From NCBI GenBank assembly GCA_022819505.1, contig JAJEHD010000001.1:45194-109193 (forward strand): a DNA stretch of 64,000 nucleotides, read 5' to 3'. Source of the DNA: Acidimicrobiia bacterium (GTDB lineage Bacteria; Actinomycetota; Acidimicrobiia; Acidimicrobiales; Aldehydirespiratoraceae). Both the position numbers and the translations under genes were made by a program. The notes below the pieces were generated by a model. It was not told where the DNA came from. It worked only from the letters and a program-made list of their open reading frames with translations, and ran no database searches. Shown piece after piece: positions 53,140-61,222 of the stretch. Position 1 is the first letter of the stretch; the number at the start of each line of letters is the position of its first letter.

Positions 53140-54000
53140 TCAGGATTGAGCCTGCTCGGCCGCGGCGGCCAGGGCCCTCTGGGTGAAGGCGGCCACCACC
53201 CGGCGCTTCCATCGGGCCGAGCCCCGCACGTCGTCGCGGGGATCGGCCGCGGCCGCGGCCGCCTCGCCGGCCTCGGCGAACAGCTCGGCGCTCGGGGCGT
53301 TGCCCACCAGCAGGGCCTCCGCGTCAGTGGCCTTGCGGTTGATGGGCGCCACCGACGTCATGGCCACGCCGGCCGCGCTGATGGTGCCGTCGTCGGCGAG
53401 TTCCAAGTGGGTGGCCACGCCCACCGTGGCGTAGTCGCCGACCTTGCGCTCGAGCTTCTGGTAGGAGCCGCCGGAGCGGCCCGACGGGACCGGGATGTGC
53501 AGGGCGACCACCATCTCGTCCTCGGCCAGGGAGTTGGTGAAGAAGTCCTGCACGAAGTCGCCGATGTCGATCGTCCGCCGGCCGGACGGGCCCTGCGCGA
53601 CCACCTCGGCGCCGGTGGCCAGCAGGACCGAGTTCCAGTCGCCCTCCGGGTCGCAGTGGGCCACCGACCCGCACATGGTGCCCAGGTTGCGGACCAGCGG
53701 ATCGGCGATCCACGGGGCGGCCGAGGCGACCGCGCCGGAGACCGCGCCGGAGGCGGCGATGTCGGCGTGGCGGACCAGCGCGCCCACATGCAGGTGGCCG
53801 TTGTGGCTCCTGATCGCGTCGAGCCCGGCGATCCGATTGATGTCGACCAGCTTCGACGGCGTCGCGAACCGGAGCTTCATCATCGGCAGCAGGCTCTGCC
53901 CGCCGGCCAGGATCCGGGCCTCATCACCTCCCTCGGCCTTGGCCGCAATGGCCTCCTCCACCGAGGAGGCCGCTACGTAATCGAATCGGGCAGGCAGCAT
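53140..54000 (-). CDS. coxM: Aerobic CO dehydrogenase medium (FAD) subunit
   Basis: A 286-aa flavoprotein subunit. It begins MLPARFDYVAASSVEEAIAA and carries the FAD motif AGGQSLLPMMKLRFATPSKLVDI, followed by the second flavin loop LGTMCGSVAHCDPEGDWNSV and a C-terminal CO_deh_flav_C domain. It hands electrons to the quinone pool. ATG 54000 is the first gene of the coxMSL operon; its upstream gap (54001-54126) is shared with a divergent MFS gene and holds a hairpin. Confidence 0.93.
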   Translation of the reverse strand: MLPARFDYVAASSVEEAIAAKAEGGDEARILAGGQSLLPMMKLRFATPSKLVDINRIAGLDAIRSHNGHLHVGALVRHADIAASGAVSGAVASAAPWIADPLVRNLGTMCGSVAHCDPEGDWNSVLLATGAEVVAQGPSGRRTIDIGDFVQDFFTNSLAEDEMVVALHIPVPSGRSGGSYQKLERKVGDYATVGVATHLELADDGTISAAGVAMTSVAPINRKATDAEALLVGNAPSAELFAEAGEAAAAAADPRDDVRGSARWKRRVVAAFTQRALAAAAEQAQS

Positions 54001-54030
54001 CCTGCACCCCCAATGGTCGCGGTGCGCGTG

Positions 54031-54053
54031 GTGTCCACGCGGGGCGCGGACAC
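54031..54053. promoter_or_regulatory. Hairpin/palindrome in the coxM-MFS divergent gap, possible operator
   Basis: GTGTCCACGC (54031-54040) and GCGCGGACAC (54044-54053) form a 10-bp inverted repeat with one mismatch and a 3-nt loop. It lies 31 bp from the coxM start, between two divergent genes, where a dimeric regulator could control both. No regulator gene is adjacent. Confidence 0.45.
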
Positions 54054-54126
54054 TACATCAACTATCCCCGGTTCGCTCGGCGGCGGGCACGGCGTAGCCG
54101 AACACGGCTCGTGGGTACGCTGGCAG

Positions 54127-55365
54127 ATGCGCAAAGCGAGGCCCGCCGACGATTCCGGGCGATTCGCAGCGCTTCACAACCCCGCCTTCCGCAAGCTCTT
54201 CGTCGGGGGTCTCTTCACCTTCCTCACCATGCAGGTGGCGGGCATCGCCAGAGCCTGGCTCGCCTTCGAGCTGACGGGTAGCAACACCGGCCTCGGCGGC
54301 GTGATGCTGGCCTTCGGTGCCTGCAGCATCGTCGCGATCCCCTACGGGGGAATGATCTCGGACCGCTTCTCCAAGCGCAGGGTGCTCATCCTGGCCGGAT
54401 TCCTCCAGGCGGCTACCCCAGTCTGGCTGGGCGTGGCCGTCGCCACCGGCACCGCGACCTACTGGATGCTGATCGCGGCCAGCGTCGTGCAGGGTGCGGT
54501 CATCTCGATCCTGGCCCCGGCCCGGCTCTCGTTCATCTCCGAGATCGTGGGACGCGAGAGCATCACCAACGCCATCTTCCTATCGATGTCGACCGTGCAG
54601 CTGGCCCGGGTGGTGGGCCCGGCCGCGGCGGGAGCCCTGATCGGCGTGGCGCTGTTCGGACTGGCCGGAGTGTTCTTCGTGGCGGGCGTGCTCGGAACCC
54701 TCAGCGTGATCCTGCTGATCGGCCTGCCCGCGGGCACGCCGGCGAGCCGGTCCGGACGCAGCGCGCTGGGCGACATCGTCGACGGGCTCCGGTTCGTGCG
54801 CTCCCGCCCGGACCTGATGCACCTGCTGGCGGTCTCGTTCGGCGTTGTGCTGGTCGGATTCCCTCACATGGCGTTCCTGCCGGTGGTGGCCGAGCAGGTC
54901 CACGACAGCGGATCGACCGGGTTCGGTTTCCTCAACGCGTCGGCCGCCGTCGGCGCGGTTGTCGGCTCGCTCTCGCTGGCCAACCTCCAGCGGCGGAGGC
55001 TGCGCCCGTTCCAAACCCGCAGCGCGGTTGCCTTCGGTGTCTCACTGACCGTGTTCGCGGTGATGCCGACCTTCTACGCCGCTCTGGCGGTAATGGCGGT
55101 GGTGGGCGCAACATCGAGCGTCTTCCAGGCTCTGAACAACTCCCTGCTGCTCACCATGACGCCGGTCGAGTACCACGGCAGGGTCCAGAGCCTGTTGATG
55201 CTGAGCTTCTCGGGCTTCGCGATCGCGGCGCTGCCCATCGGCATCGTCGCCGACGCGGTCGGGATCAGGGCCACGCTCGTCGGGCTGGGGATCCTGGTGC
55301 TGCTGGTCATGGCGGTGGCGCGCCTCGCGCAGCCGCGCGGGCTGTCGGAAGAGACAACACTGTGA
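54127..55365 (+). CDS. MFS transporter (MFS_3/enterobactin-exporter-like)
   Basis: A 412-aa protein with about twelve transmembrane segments. The N-terminus ALHNPAFRKLFVGGLFTFLTMQV and the loop GGMISDRFSKRRVLILAG, which is the MFS motif G-x3-DR-x-G/S-RR, are typical of the MFS_3 exporters. The centre has RVVGPAAAGALIG and the loop FVRSRPDLMHLL. The substrate is unknown. ATG 54127 is taken as start; a much longer upstream frame runs antisense to coxM. It is divergent from coxM and followed by a small SnoaL-like gene. Confidence 0.88.
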   Translation: MRKARPADDSGRFAALHNPAFRKLFVGGLFTFLTMQVAGIARAWLAFELTGSNTGLGGVMLAFGACSIVAIPYGGMISDRFSKRRVLILAGFLQAATPVWLGVAVATGTATYWMLIAASVVQGAVISILAPARLSFISEIVGRESITNAIFLSMSTVQLARVVGPAAAGALIGVALFGLAGVFFVAGVLGTLSVILLIGLPAGTPASRSGRSALGDIVDGLRFVRSRPDLMHLLAVSFGVVLVGFPHMAFLPVVAEQVHDSGSTGFGFLNASAAVGAVVGSLSLANLQRRRLRPFQTRSAVAFGVSLTVFAVMPTFYAALAVMAVVGATSSVFQALNNSLLLTMTPVEYHGRVQSLLMLSFSGFAIAALPIGIVADAVGIRATLVGLGILVLLVMAVARLAQPRGLSEETTL

Positions 55366-55389
55366 ACATCGAGACACGAGGAGGCGACC

Positions 55390-55788
55390 ATGGCCGATGA
55401 CACCGGCCAAGATCACATGTCCGACCCCGAGTCGGTGGTGCGCCGCTACTGGGAGAGGATCTGGCTTGAGCGGGACCTCGACGCGCTGGAGAGCCTGGTG
55501 TCGGAGCCGATCGTGCGCCACGGGCCCGACGGCACCGAGACTCTCACCCGGCGGCAGTTGCGCCAGCGCCTGGCCGGCGCGTTCGACGCGGTGCGGGCCA
55601 GCGAGGTGAGCTTCGACGCCATCACGACCGAGGGCGCCACCGTGTGGGTGCGTCTAACGGTGCGGGGCGTGAGTCTGGCGACTGCGGCCCCGATGTCGCT
55701 GGCCTGGCTGGCGCAGTACCGGGTAGAGGGCGGACGCATCGTCGAGCTCTGGGGCCTGCATCAAGCCGGCGCGGACTGGTCGGCGTGA
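55390..55788 (+). CDS. SnoaL-like domain protein
   Basis: A 132-aa protein with the SnoaL pattern: PESVVRRYWERIWLERDLDALESLV, then IVRHGPDGTETLTRRQLRQRLAGAFDA and the final beta strands WLAQYRVEGGRIVELWGLHQA. Such proteins are hydrolase, cyclase or binding proteins of the NTF2 fold. It lies 24 bp after the MFS gene, and its stop overlaps the next ATG (TGATG), so the three may be one operon. An internal ATG 10 codons in is an alternative start. Confidence 0.8.
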   Translation: MADDTGQDHMSDPESVVRRYWERIWLERDLDALESLVSEPIVRHGPDGTETLTRRQLRQRLAGAFDAVRASEVSFDAITTEGATVWVRLTVRGVSLATAAPMSLAWLAQYRVEGGRIVELWGLHQAGADWSA

Positions 55789-56309
55789 TGGCTGACGGCC
55801 CGGTCATCCGCCGGCTGGCCGATGACGACATGCCGTGGCAGCGGGTCAAGGCGCAGCGCAACGCCGACGGCACTGAGTCGTCGGTGTGGGAGAAGTGGTT
55901 CGCCTTCCGGGCCGACCCTCTCTACCTGTCGCTGTACGCCCGCTACGACCCCGGGATGGTGGTGCGGCGCCACGGCCATCGCTCGCCGCACGTGGTGTTC
56001 GTGCTGGAGGGTGAGATCCTGGTGGGCGACGAGGTGTGCGGCGCCGGAACCCACATCGAGCTTCCCCAGGGCGAGCAGTTCGGGCCTCTGGTGGCCAGTG
56101 ACGCCGGCTGTGCCCTGTTCGAGGTGATGCTGGGCGACCCCCGAAGCTGGAGCGACGACCCGGGCCCGTTCGTCGAGGCCTGCTCCGAGCGGGGCGTCAC
56201 GCCGTTGCCCGACCCCGAGATCGACTTCCCCGAATGGCTCGAGGACCAGCGGAGCCGGTGGCTCGACTCCGTCGGCACCGGAGCCGAGCCCGAGATCGTG
56301 CGCGAGTAG
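55788..56309 (+). CDS. Cupin-domain protein
   Basis: A 173-aa protein with one cupin barrel. Motif 1 is GMVVRRHGHRSPHVVFVLEGEI (metal-ligand His residues), and motif 2 is GTHIELPQGEQFGPL. The C-terminal quarter is an acidic helix region with FPEWLEDQRSRW. It may be a dioxygenase-like enzyme or a sensor. The ATG overlaps the SnoaL-like stop. It is followed by repeat R1 copy D. Confidence 0.82.
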   Translation: MADGPVIRRLADDDMPWQRVKAQRNADGTESSVWEKWFAFRADPLYLSLYARYDPGMVVRRHGHRSPHVVFVLEGEILVGDEVCGAGTHIELPQGEQFGPLVASDAGCALFEVMLGDPRSWSDDPGPFVEACSERGVTPLPDPEIDFPEWLEDQRSRWLDSVGTGAEPEIVRE

Positions 56310-56340
56310 GTGCCGATGCCTCGCGATGCGGCGGTGTCGT

Positions 56341-56429
56341 TCCCGCTCTTGTTCGCTGCGCTCACGGGCCGCTCGGGCCACGGCCTCGCCCGTATGCGCC
56401 GGACTCGCGTCCCTACTTGCTCGGCCTCT
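56341..56429 (-). repeat. Dispersed repeat R1, full copy D (89 bp)
   Basis: The minus-strand reading starts AGAGGCCGAGC and ends AACAAGAGCGGGA; 48 bp (56341-56388) are identical to copy B at 36906-36953. It fills most of the 125-bp gap between the cupin and TSUP genes and stops 5 bp before the TSUP start codon, so the leader of that gene lies within it. Confidence 0.9.
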
Positions 56430-56434
56430 TGGGA

Positions 56435-57178
56435 GTGAGCACCGCCGAGTTGATCGTGGTCGGTGTGGCCTCCGCCTTGGCCATGCTGGCCAAGAGCGCC
56501 ACCGGGCTCGGCTACCCGCTCATCGCCATCCCGATCCTGGCGCCACTGACCGGCATCGAGACCGCGGTGGCGGTGGTGACCCTGCCCAACGCCGCGGCAA
56601 ACGTACTTATCGGCTGGCGCACCCGCCACGCCCTCTCGGAGACCCGTGACGTGTTCATGCTGACGGCGACATCGTCGCTGGGGGCGGTGGCGGGCACCTT
56701 CGTCCTGGTTTCGTTGCCCGAGAGGCCGTTGCTGATCGTGCTCGCGGTCTGCGTGCTGGCGTTCGTGGTCAGATCACTGTGGTTCGGGGACATCGTGGTG
56801 TCGCCGGAGGCCGGTAGACGGGCCTCGCCCGCGGTCGGCCTGGCCTCCGGAGTGATGCAGGGAGCGGTGGGCGTGTCCGGGCCGATCATCGGATCGTGGT
56901 TCTACGCCTACCGGCTGTCACGCGACGCCTACATCCTGTCGCTGTCGGTGCTGTTCCTGATCACCGGTGTTGCGCAGATCTCCACCCTGGCGTCGATCGG
57001 CGCCTACGACCCGGACCGGCTGGTAGCGGCTGCGGTGGGTTTCGGGCCGGTGCTGGCCATGCTGCCCGTCGGTGAGCACCTGCGGGACCGGCTGTCGGGC
57101 TCCCAGTTCGACCGGGCTGTGCTGGCCCTGCTGGCCGGCGCGGGCGTCACGCTGGTCGTGCGAGCGTTCACCGGCTAG
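56435..57178 (+). CDS. TSUP-family (TauE/SafE) membrane transporter
   Basis: A 247-aa protein with seven or eight hydrophobic segments. The TSUP pattern SATGLGYPLIAIPILAPLTG near residue 20 and its counterpart GVMQGAVGVSGPIIGSWFYAYRL in the second half are visible. Members export sulfite, sulfonates or other anions. GTG 56435 is used; the frame is open further upstream but only through repeat R1 DNA. The role in this neighbourhood is not clear. Confidence 0.85.
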   Translation: MSTAELIVVGVASALAMLAKSATGLGYPLIAIPILAPLTGIETAVAVVTLPNAAANVLIGWRTRHALSETRDVFMLTATSSLGAVAGTFVLVSLPERPLLIVLAVCVLAFVVRSLWFGDIVVSPEAGRRASPAVGLASGVMQGAVGVSGPIIGSWFYAYRLSRDAYILSLSVLFLITGVAQISTLASIGAYDPDRLVAAAVGFGPVLAMLPVGEHLRDRLSGSQFDRAVLALLAGAGVTLVVRAFTG

Positions 57179-57222
57179 CAGGCCCTCGACGATCGTGCGC
57201 CGGCGGCGGCACGATCAGCGAA

Positions 57223-58197
57223 TCAGGTGTCGGAATCGGGGCGGCGGCGGCTCGGCAGGCGCCACTGCGGTACGCGGCGCTCCTGCCCGGCCTCGGGCTG
57301 GTCGAGGCCGGGATAGGGAGCCCGTACCTCGCCAACCTCGCCTCCGTAGAGCCGGTCCGGGCGTTGCTGGCCACTCCAGACGGTCACCTGGGGGAAGGCG
57401 ATGGTGATGGAGCGGGCCGCGAACTCCCGGTGGATGGCCAACACCAGGTCATGGCGGGCTGCGAGTTCGGTAGGCACGTCACTGGCGTGCCAGTAGAGCA
57501 CGTTGAAACCGATGCTGGAATCTCCGAAGCCGTCGAGGTTCACTGCCGGCTCAGGCTCGGCCGCCACACGGGGCACCCGCTCGAGGGCGGCGTATATCGC
57601 CTCGGTGGCCTGCTGGAGGTCGGTGTCGTAGGCCACGCCGACGGCAAGGGAACTGCGCCGTACGGGCTCGCGGGTCAGGTTGACGATGGTGGCGCCGGCC
57701 ACGTTGGCGTTGGGGATGCGGATGTGGGTGCCGTCGAGGCCCCTGATCTGGGTGGTGCGGGAGTCGATGTCCTCCACTACGCCGAGACGGCCGTCCAACT
57801 CCACCGTGTCGCCCACCGTGTACGGCCTGCGGGTCTGCAGGATCAGAGAGGACACGAAGTTGCCGACCACTCCCTGCAGGGCAAGGGCCAGCACCAGGCC
57901 GCCGAGACCTAGGGCGCCCAGCAGCGGCCCCACTCTCACGCCGAGCACCGTCAGCGCGTACGACAGGCCCACGATGAACACCGCGTAGCCCAGGAACCTC
58001 GAAGTCAGGATGGCCGCGAAGCCGTGCCCGATGCCGCGGGCCACGGCCCTGCGCAGGAGCTTCGACACCGCCACGGCCAGCAACAGGGTGCAGACCAGGA
58101 CGATCCCGGCCTTGATCCAGTCGGTGTGCGTCAGCGCGTCCTCAAGCAGCGCCTCGGTCTCGGACTGGGCCAGCACCCCGACGTATCGCGCCATCAC
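57223..58197 (-). CDS. Mechanosensitive ion channel, MscS family
   Basis: A 324-aa channel that would release solutes on osmotic down-shock. Three membrane segments lead to the pore helix GLGGLVLALALQGVVGNFVSSLIL, the MscS-domain motif QTRRPYTVGDTVELDGRLGVVEDI and DGTHIRIPNANVAGATIVN. The C-terminus is a 40-residue Pro/Arg-rich cytoplasmic tail. It converges on the TSUP gene. The start is GTG 58197, directly followed by ATG. Confidence 0.92.
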   Translation of the reverse strand: MMARYVGVLAQSETEALLEDALTHTDWIKAGIVLVCTLLLAVAVSKLLRRAVARGIGHGFAAILTSRFLGYAVFIVGLSYALTVLGVRVGPLLGALGLGGLVLALALQGVVGNFVSSLILQTRRPYTVGDTVELDGRLGVVEDIDSRTTQIRGLDGTHIRIPNANVAGATIVNLTREPVRRSSLAVGVAYDTDLQQATEAIYAALERVPRVAAEPEPAVNLDGFGDSSIGFNVLYWHASDVPTELAARHDLVLAIHREFAARSITIAFPQVTVWSGQQRPDRLYGGEVGEVRAPYPGLDQPEAGQERRVPQWRLPSRRRPDSDT

Positions 58198-58275
58198 CAG
58201 CCAAGTCTCTCATGCAGGCCCGCGACCGTCGTGGACACGGCGGCCGGCGCGGCCAGCGCCGGTGCCGGTGCCGGG

Positions 58276-61176
58276 CTAGGGCCCGGTCGGGCCGGAGCGG
58301 CCGATGGCGCTGTCGGAGGTGCCCAAGTAGCTGGCGATCACCAGCGGGTCCTGGCGGACCTGTTCGGGCGCGCCCTCGGCGATCACCGCGCCCGCCTCCA
58401 GGCAGTACACCCGGTCGCTGATGCCCATCACCAGCGGCATGTCGTGCTCGATGACGATCACCGCGGCGTCGAGTTCGGCCTGCACCTGCTTGATCAGCGG
58501 GCCGAAGGCCTCGGCCTCCCGCTGGGCCACCCCGCCGGTCGGCTCGTCGAGCAGCAGCACCCGGGCGTTGACGGCCAGCAGGCTGGAGAGTTCCACGATG
58601 CGGCGAGTGCCGGTCGACAGGGTGGCCACGAAGTGGTCGGCGTAGCGCTTCAGGCCCATAAAGTCGATGAGTTCGTCGGCCTCGGCCCGCTTGGTTCGCT
58701 CCTGGCCCGGCGACGGCGGCAGTGCGGCCATGGACGGCACCAACCAAGAGTGCGACCGGGCCTCGAGCGCGACCATCAGCGACTCCCGCACGGTTAGGCC
58801 CGGGTAGACGCGGGCTCCCTGGAAGCCGCGGCCCAGGCCTCTGGCATGACGGGCCGGAGCCCGCCGCCCGGTCACGTCGGTTCCGAGCACGAACACCCGG
58901 CCCTGGGCAGGCACGAACCCGCTGATGGCGTTGAGGAGCGTCGACTTGCCCGCGCCGTTGGTCCCGATGAGTCCGACCAGCTCGCCGTGATCGACGTGCA
59001 CCGATACCCGGTCGACCGCGGTGTTGCCACCGAAGCGCACCGACACGTCCTGGGTCTGGAGCGCCGGGGCGGACTCCGGCGGAACCCCGGAGCCTGATCC
59101 TTCGACCGGCGACCGAGGCCGGGACACCACTCTTGGGGCCCGGACGGCGCCGTCCACGGCAGCCGGCCGGGCGGCCGCGGCCTCCCGTTCCGCCATTCTC
59201 CGGTCGGCGCGCTCCAGCAGCTTGTCGCGGATGCTGTAGACGATCTGCAGCAGACCGCCGGGGAAGTACATGAGCAGCACCAGCAGGCCGATGTTGCTGG
59301 TCAGCAGCCGGACCAAGTCATCGAGAGCATCGGGCGTGGCCTGGGGAATGCCCCGCACCCAGAGCGCGCCCAGCATCGGGCCGGCCACCGAGCCGAGACC
59401 CCCGATGATGGCGGTGGCCACCACCACGATGGACTCGCTGGCCCGGAACAGGGAGTCGGGCTGTAGCGACGGGACCAGCGTCACCAGCAGACCGCCCGAG
59501 TAGGCCGCGATTCCGCCGGCCACGCCGAAGGCGGTCAGCTTGAGCCGGGTGGGCGACACCGTCGAGGCCGCGGCCATCTCCTCGTTGTCGCGCACCGCGA
59601 TCCAGGAGCGCCCGATGCCGGTGCGGCGCAGCCGGGCCACCACTGCGGCCGCCACGGCCAGCGACGCCAGGCACAGGAAGTAGTAGTTCTTCCGGGAGGC
59701 GTCGAAGTCGATGTGGATCGGACCCACGTCGAGCACAGGCTTCTCGGCGGGTCTCGGGAACGTTGTGCCGCCGGTGAAGAAGTCCTGCAGGAACAGCCAC
59801 GAGGCTGCGGCCACCGCGAACGCGAGGGTGGTGACCGCCAGGAACAGTCCCCGCACCCGCAACGCGGGCAGGCCGACGATCACCGCGGCCACCACCCCGA
59901 CCGCGGTGGCAGCCACCATGGCCCAGCCCCAGGGCAGCTTCACGGCCAGGTTGAACAGGTTGAAGGGAATGGGGATGTCGTTGCCCTGGGTCAGGCCCAG
60001 CACCGTCAGCGCCCCGAGACCCACGAAGGCGTACTGGCCCAATGACAGCTGCCCGGCCCAGCCGGTGAGCACCGTCATGGAGAGGACCACCATGGCGAAG
60101 AGCAGGATGCTGGACCAGATGAATAGGGAGCTGTTGGTGGACAGCAGCAGACCGAGGACCACGAAGAACCCGAACAGCACGACGAACCCGATGGCATTGA
60201 GCCTTCGTACCCACCAGAGCGACTCGAGGCGGCTGGGAATCGCCTTGATCTGGGGCGCCAGCGACCAGGACTCCTGCGCGTCGCTGCCCCGCACCACCAG
60301 CAGCACGACGACGAGCACGGCAACGAACAGGTAGACGTCCACCACCGAGCGGTTGGCCGAGTCGACATTGGTGCGAACCAACTGCTCGACCACGCCGACC
60401 GCCACCCCGCCGGCAAGCGTGAGCGGCAACGAGCGCATGCGGGCCAGGAGCGACACCACCAGCACCCTCAACAGCAGCGGCTCCGCCAGAGCCGCGGTGC
60501 CGGCCCGAGCGGAGTTGATCCCCTGAAGCGGGGCCAGGAAGATCGCGGTGGCCGCCGCGAACGCGCCCGCGATGGTCCACACGATCGTCGAGGTCCGCCG
60601 GGGTGACGTGCCGTAGACCCGGGCCGTGTCGGGATTGGAGGCCGAAGCGCGCACAGCCAGCCCGAAGCGTGTCCGGCCAATGAACCACGCCAGCGCCGCG
60701 ATCAGCACCGGAACAACGATGAGCACCACAATCTCGCGGGCCTGGATGCGGATGTGGTCGGTAGGAGTCCAGGTGGCCTGGAACGGCGCCGGGATCGGCC
60801 CGGGGGTCACCACCGCCGGCAGCTTGATCTTGGCGAAGGCCACGATCTGGCCCACGCCGATGGTCGCGATCAGCACCACCAGTCGTGGCGAGGCGAACAG
60901 CCGCCTGATCACGATCAGCTCGATGGCCATGCCCATGGCGGCGCAGGCCGCCAGCGCGAGCACGAACGAGAGCCACCAATTCAGTCCGTACTGGGCCAGC
61001 AGGAGCACGAAGAGGGCCACGCCGAAGGCGCCGACTTCGCCGTGGGCGAAGTTGAGGACGCCAGTTGAGCGGTAGATCAGCACGAACCCCGCGGCAAAGG
61101 CCGCGTAGGTCAGCCCGGTCACCAGCCCGATGACCAGCGACTGCTGGCCGATGGCGAAGCCCGCCACCTCGATCAT
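58276..61176 (-). CDS. Fused branched-chain amino acid type ABC transporter, LivH-LivM-LivG
   Basis: A 966-aa polypeptide combining three transporter parts normally encoded separately. Residues about 1-300 are a LivH-type permease (FVLIYRSTGVLNFAHGEVG), about 330-650 a LivM-type permease (LTGWAGQLSLGQYAFVGLGA and RSWIAVRDNEEMAAAS), and about 700-960 a LivG-type ATPase with Walker A GTNGAGKST (738-746), signature LSTGTRR (853-859) and Walker B VLLLDEPTGG. The link between M and G carries a basic and Ser/Pro-rich stretch. AGGAG precedes ATG 61176. The fourth cytoplasmic part (LivF) is on the upstream gene. Confidence 0.92.
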   Translation of the reverse strand: MIEVAGFAIGQQSLVIGLVTGLTYAAFAAGFVLIYRSTGVLNFAHGEVGAFGVALFVLLLAQYGLNWWLSFVLALAACAAMGMAIELIVIRRLFASPRLVVLIATIGVGQIVAFAKIKLPAVVTPGPIPAPFQATWTPTDHIRIQAREIVVLIVVPVLIAALAWFIGRTRFGLAVRASASNPDTARVYGTSPRRTSTIVWTIAGAFAAATAIFLAPLQGINSARAGTAALAEPLLLRVLVVSLLARMRSLPLTLAGGVAVGVVEQLVRTNVDSANRSVVDVYLFVAVLVVVLLVVRGSDAQESWSLAPQIKAIPSRLESLWWVRRLNAIGFVVLFGFFVVLGLLLSTNSSLFIWSSILLFAMVVLSMTVLTGWAGQLSLGQYAFVGLGALTVLGLTQGNDIPIPFNLFNLAVKLPWGWAMVAATAVGVVAAVIVGLPALRVRGLFLAVTTLAFAVAAASWLFLQDFFTGGTTFPRPAEKPVLDVGPIHIDFDASRKNYYFLCLASLAVAAAVVARLRRTGIGRSWIAVRDNEEMAAASTVSPTRLKLTAFGVAGGIAAYSGGLLVTLVPSLQPDSLFRASESIVVVATAIIGGLGSVAGPMLGALWVRGIPQATPDALDDLVRLLTSNIGLLVLLMYFPGGLLQIVYSIRDKLLERADRRMAEREAAAARPAAVDGAVRAPRVVSRPRSPVEGSGSGVPPESAPALQTQDVSVRFGGNTAVDRVSVHVDHGELVGLIGTNGAGKSTLLNAISGFVPAQGRVFVLGTDVTGRRAPARHARGLGRGFQGARVYPGLTVRESLMVALEARSHSWLVPSMAALPPSPGQERTKRAEADELIDFMGLKRYADHFVATLSTGTRRIVELSSLLAVNARVLLLDEPTGGVAQREAEAFGPLIKQVQAELDAAVIVIEHDMPLVMGISDRVYCLEAGAVIAEGAPEQVRQDPLVIASYLGTSDSAIGRSGPTGP

Positions 61177-61222
61177 CGGCCCGCTCCTGCGACTGGAGCG
61201 GCCACACCGGCCCTAGCCCGGA

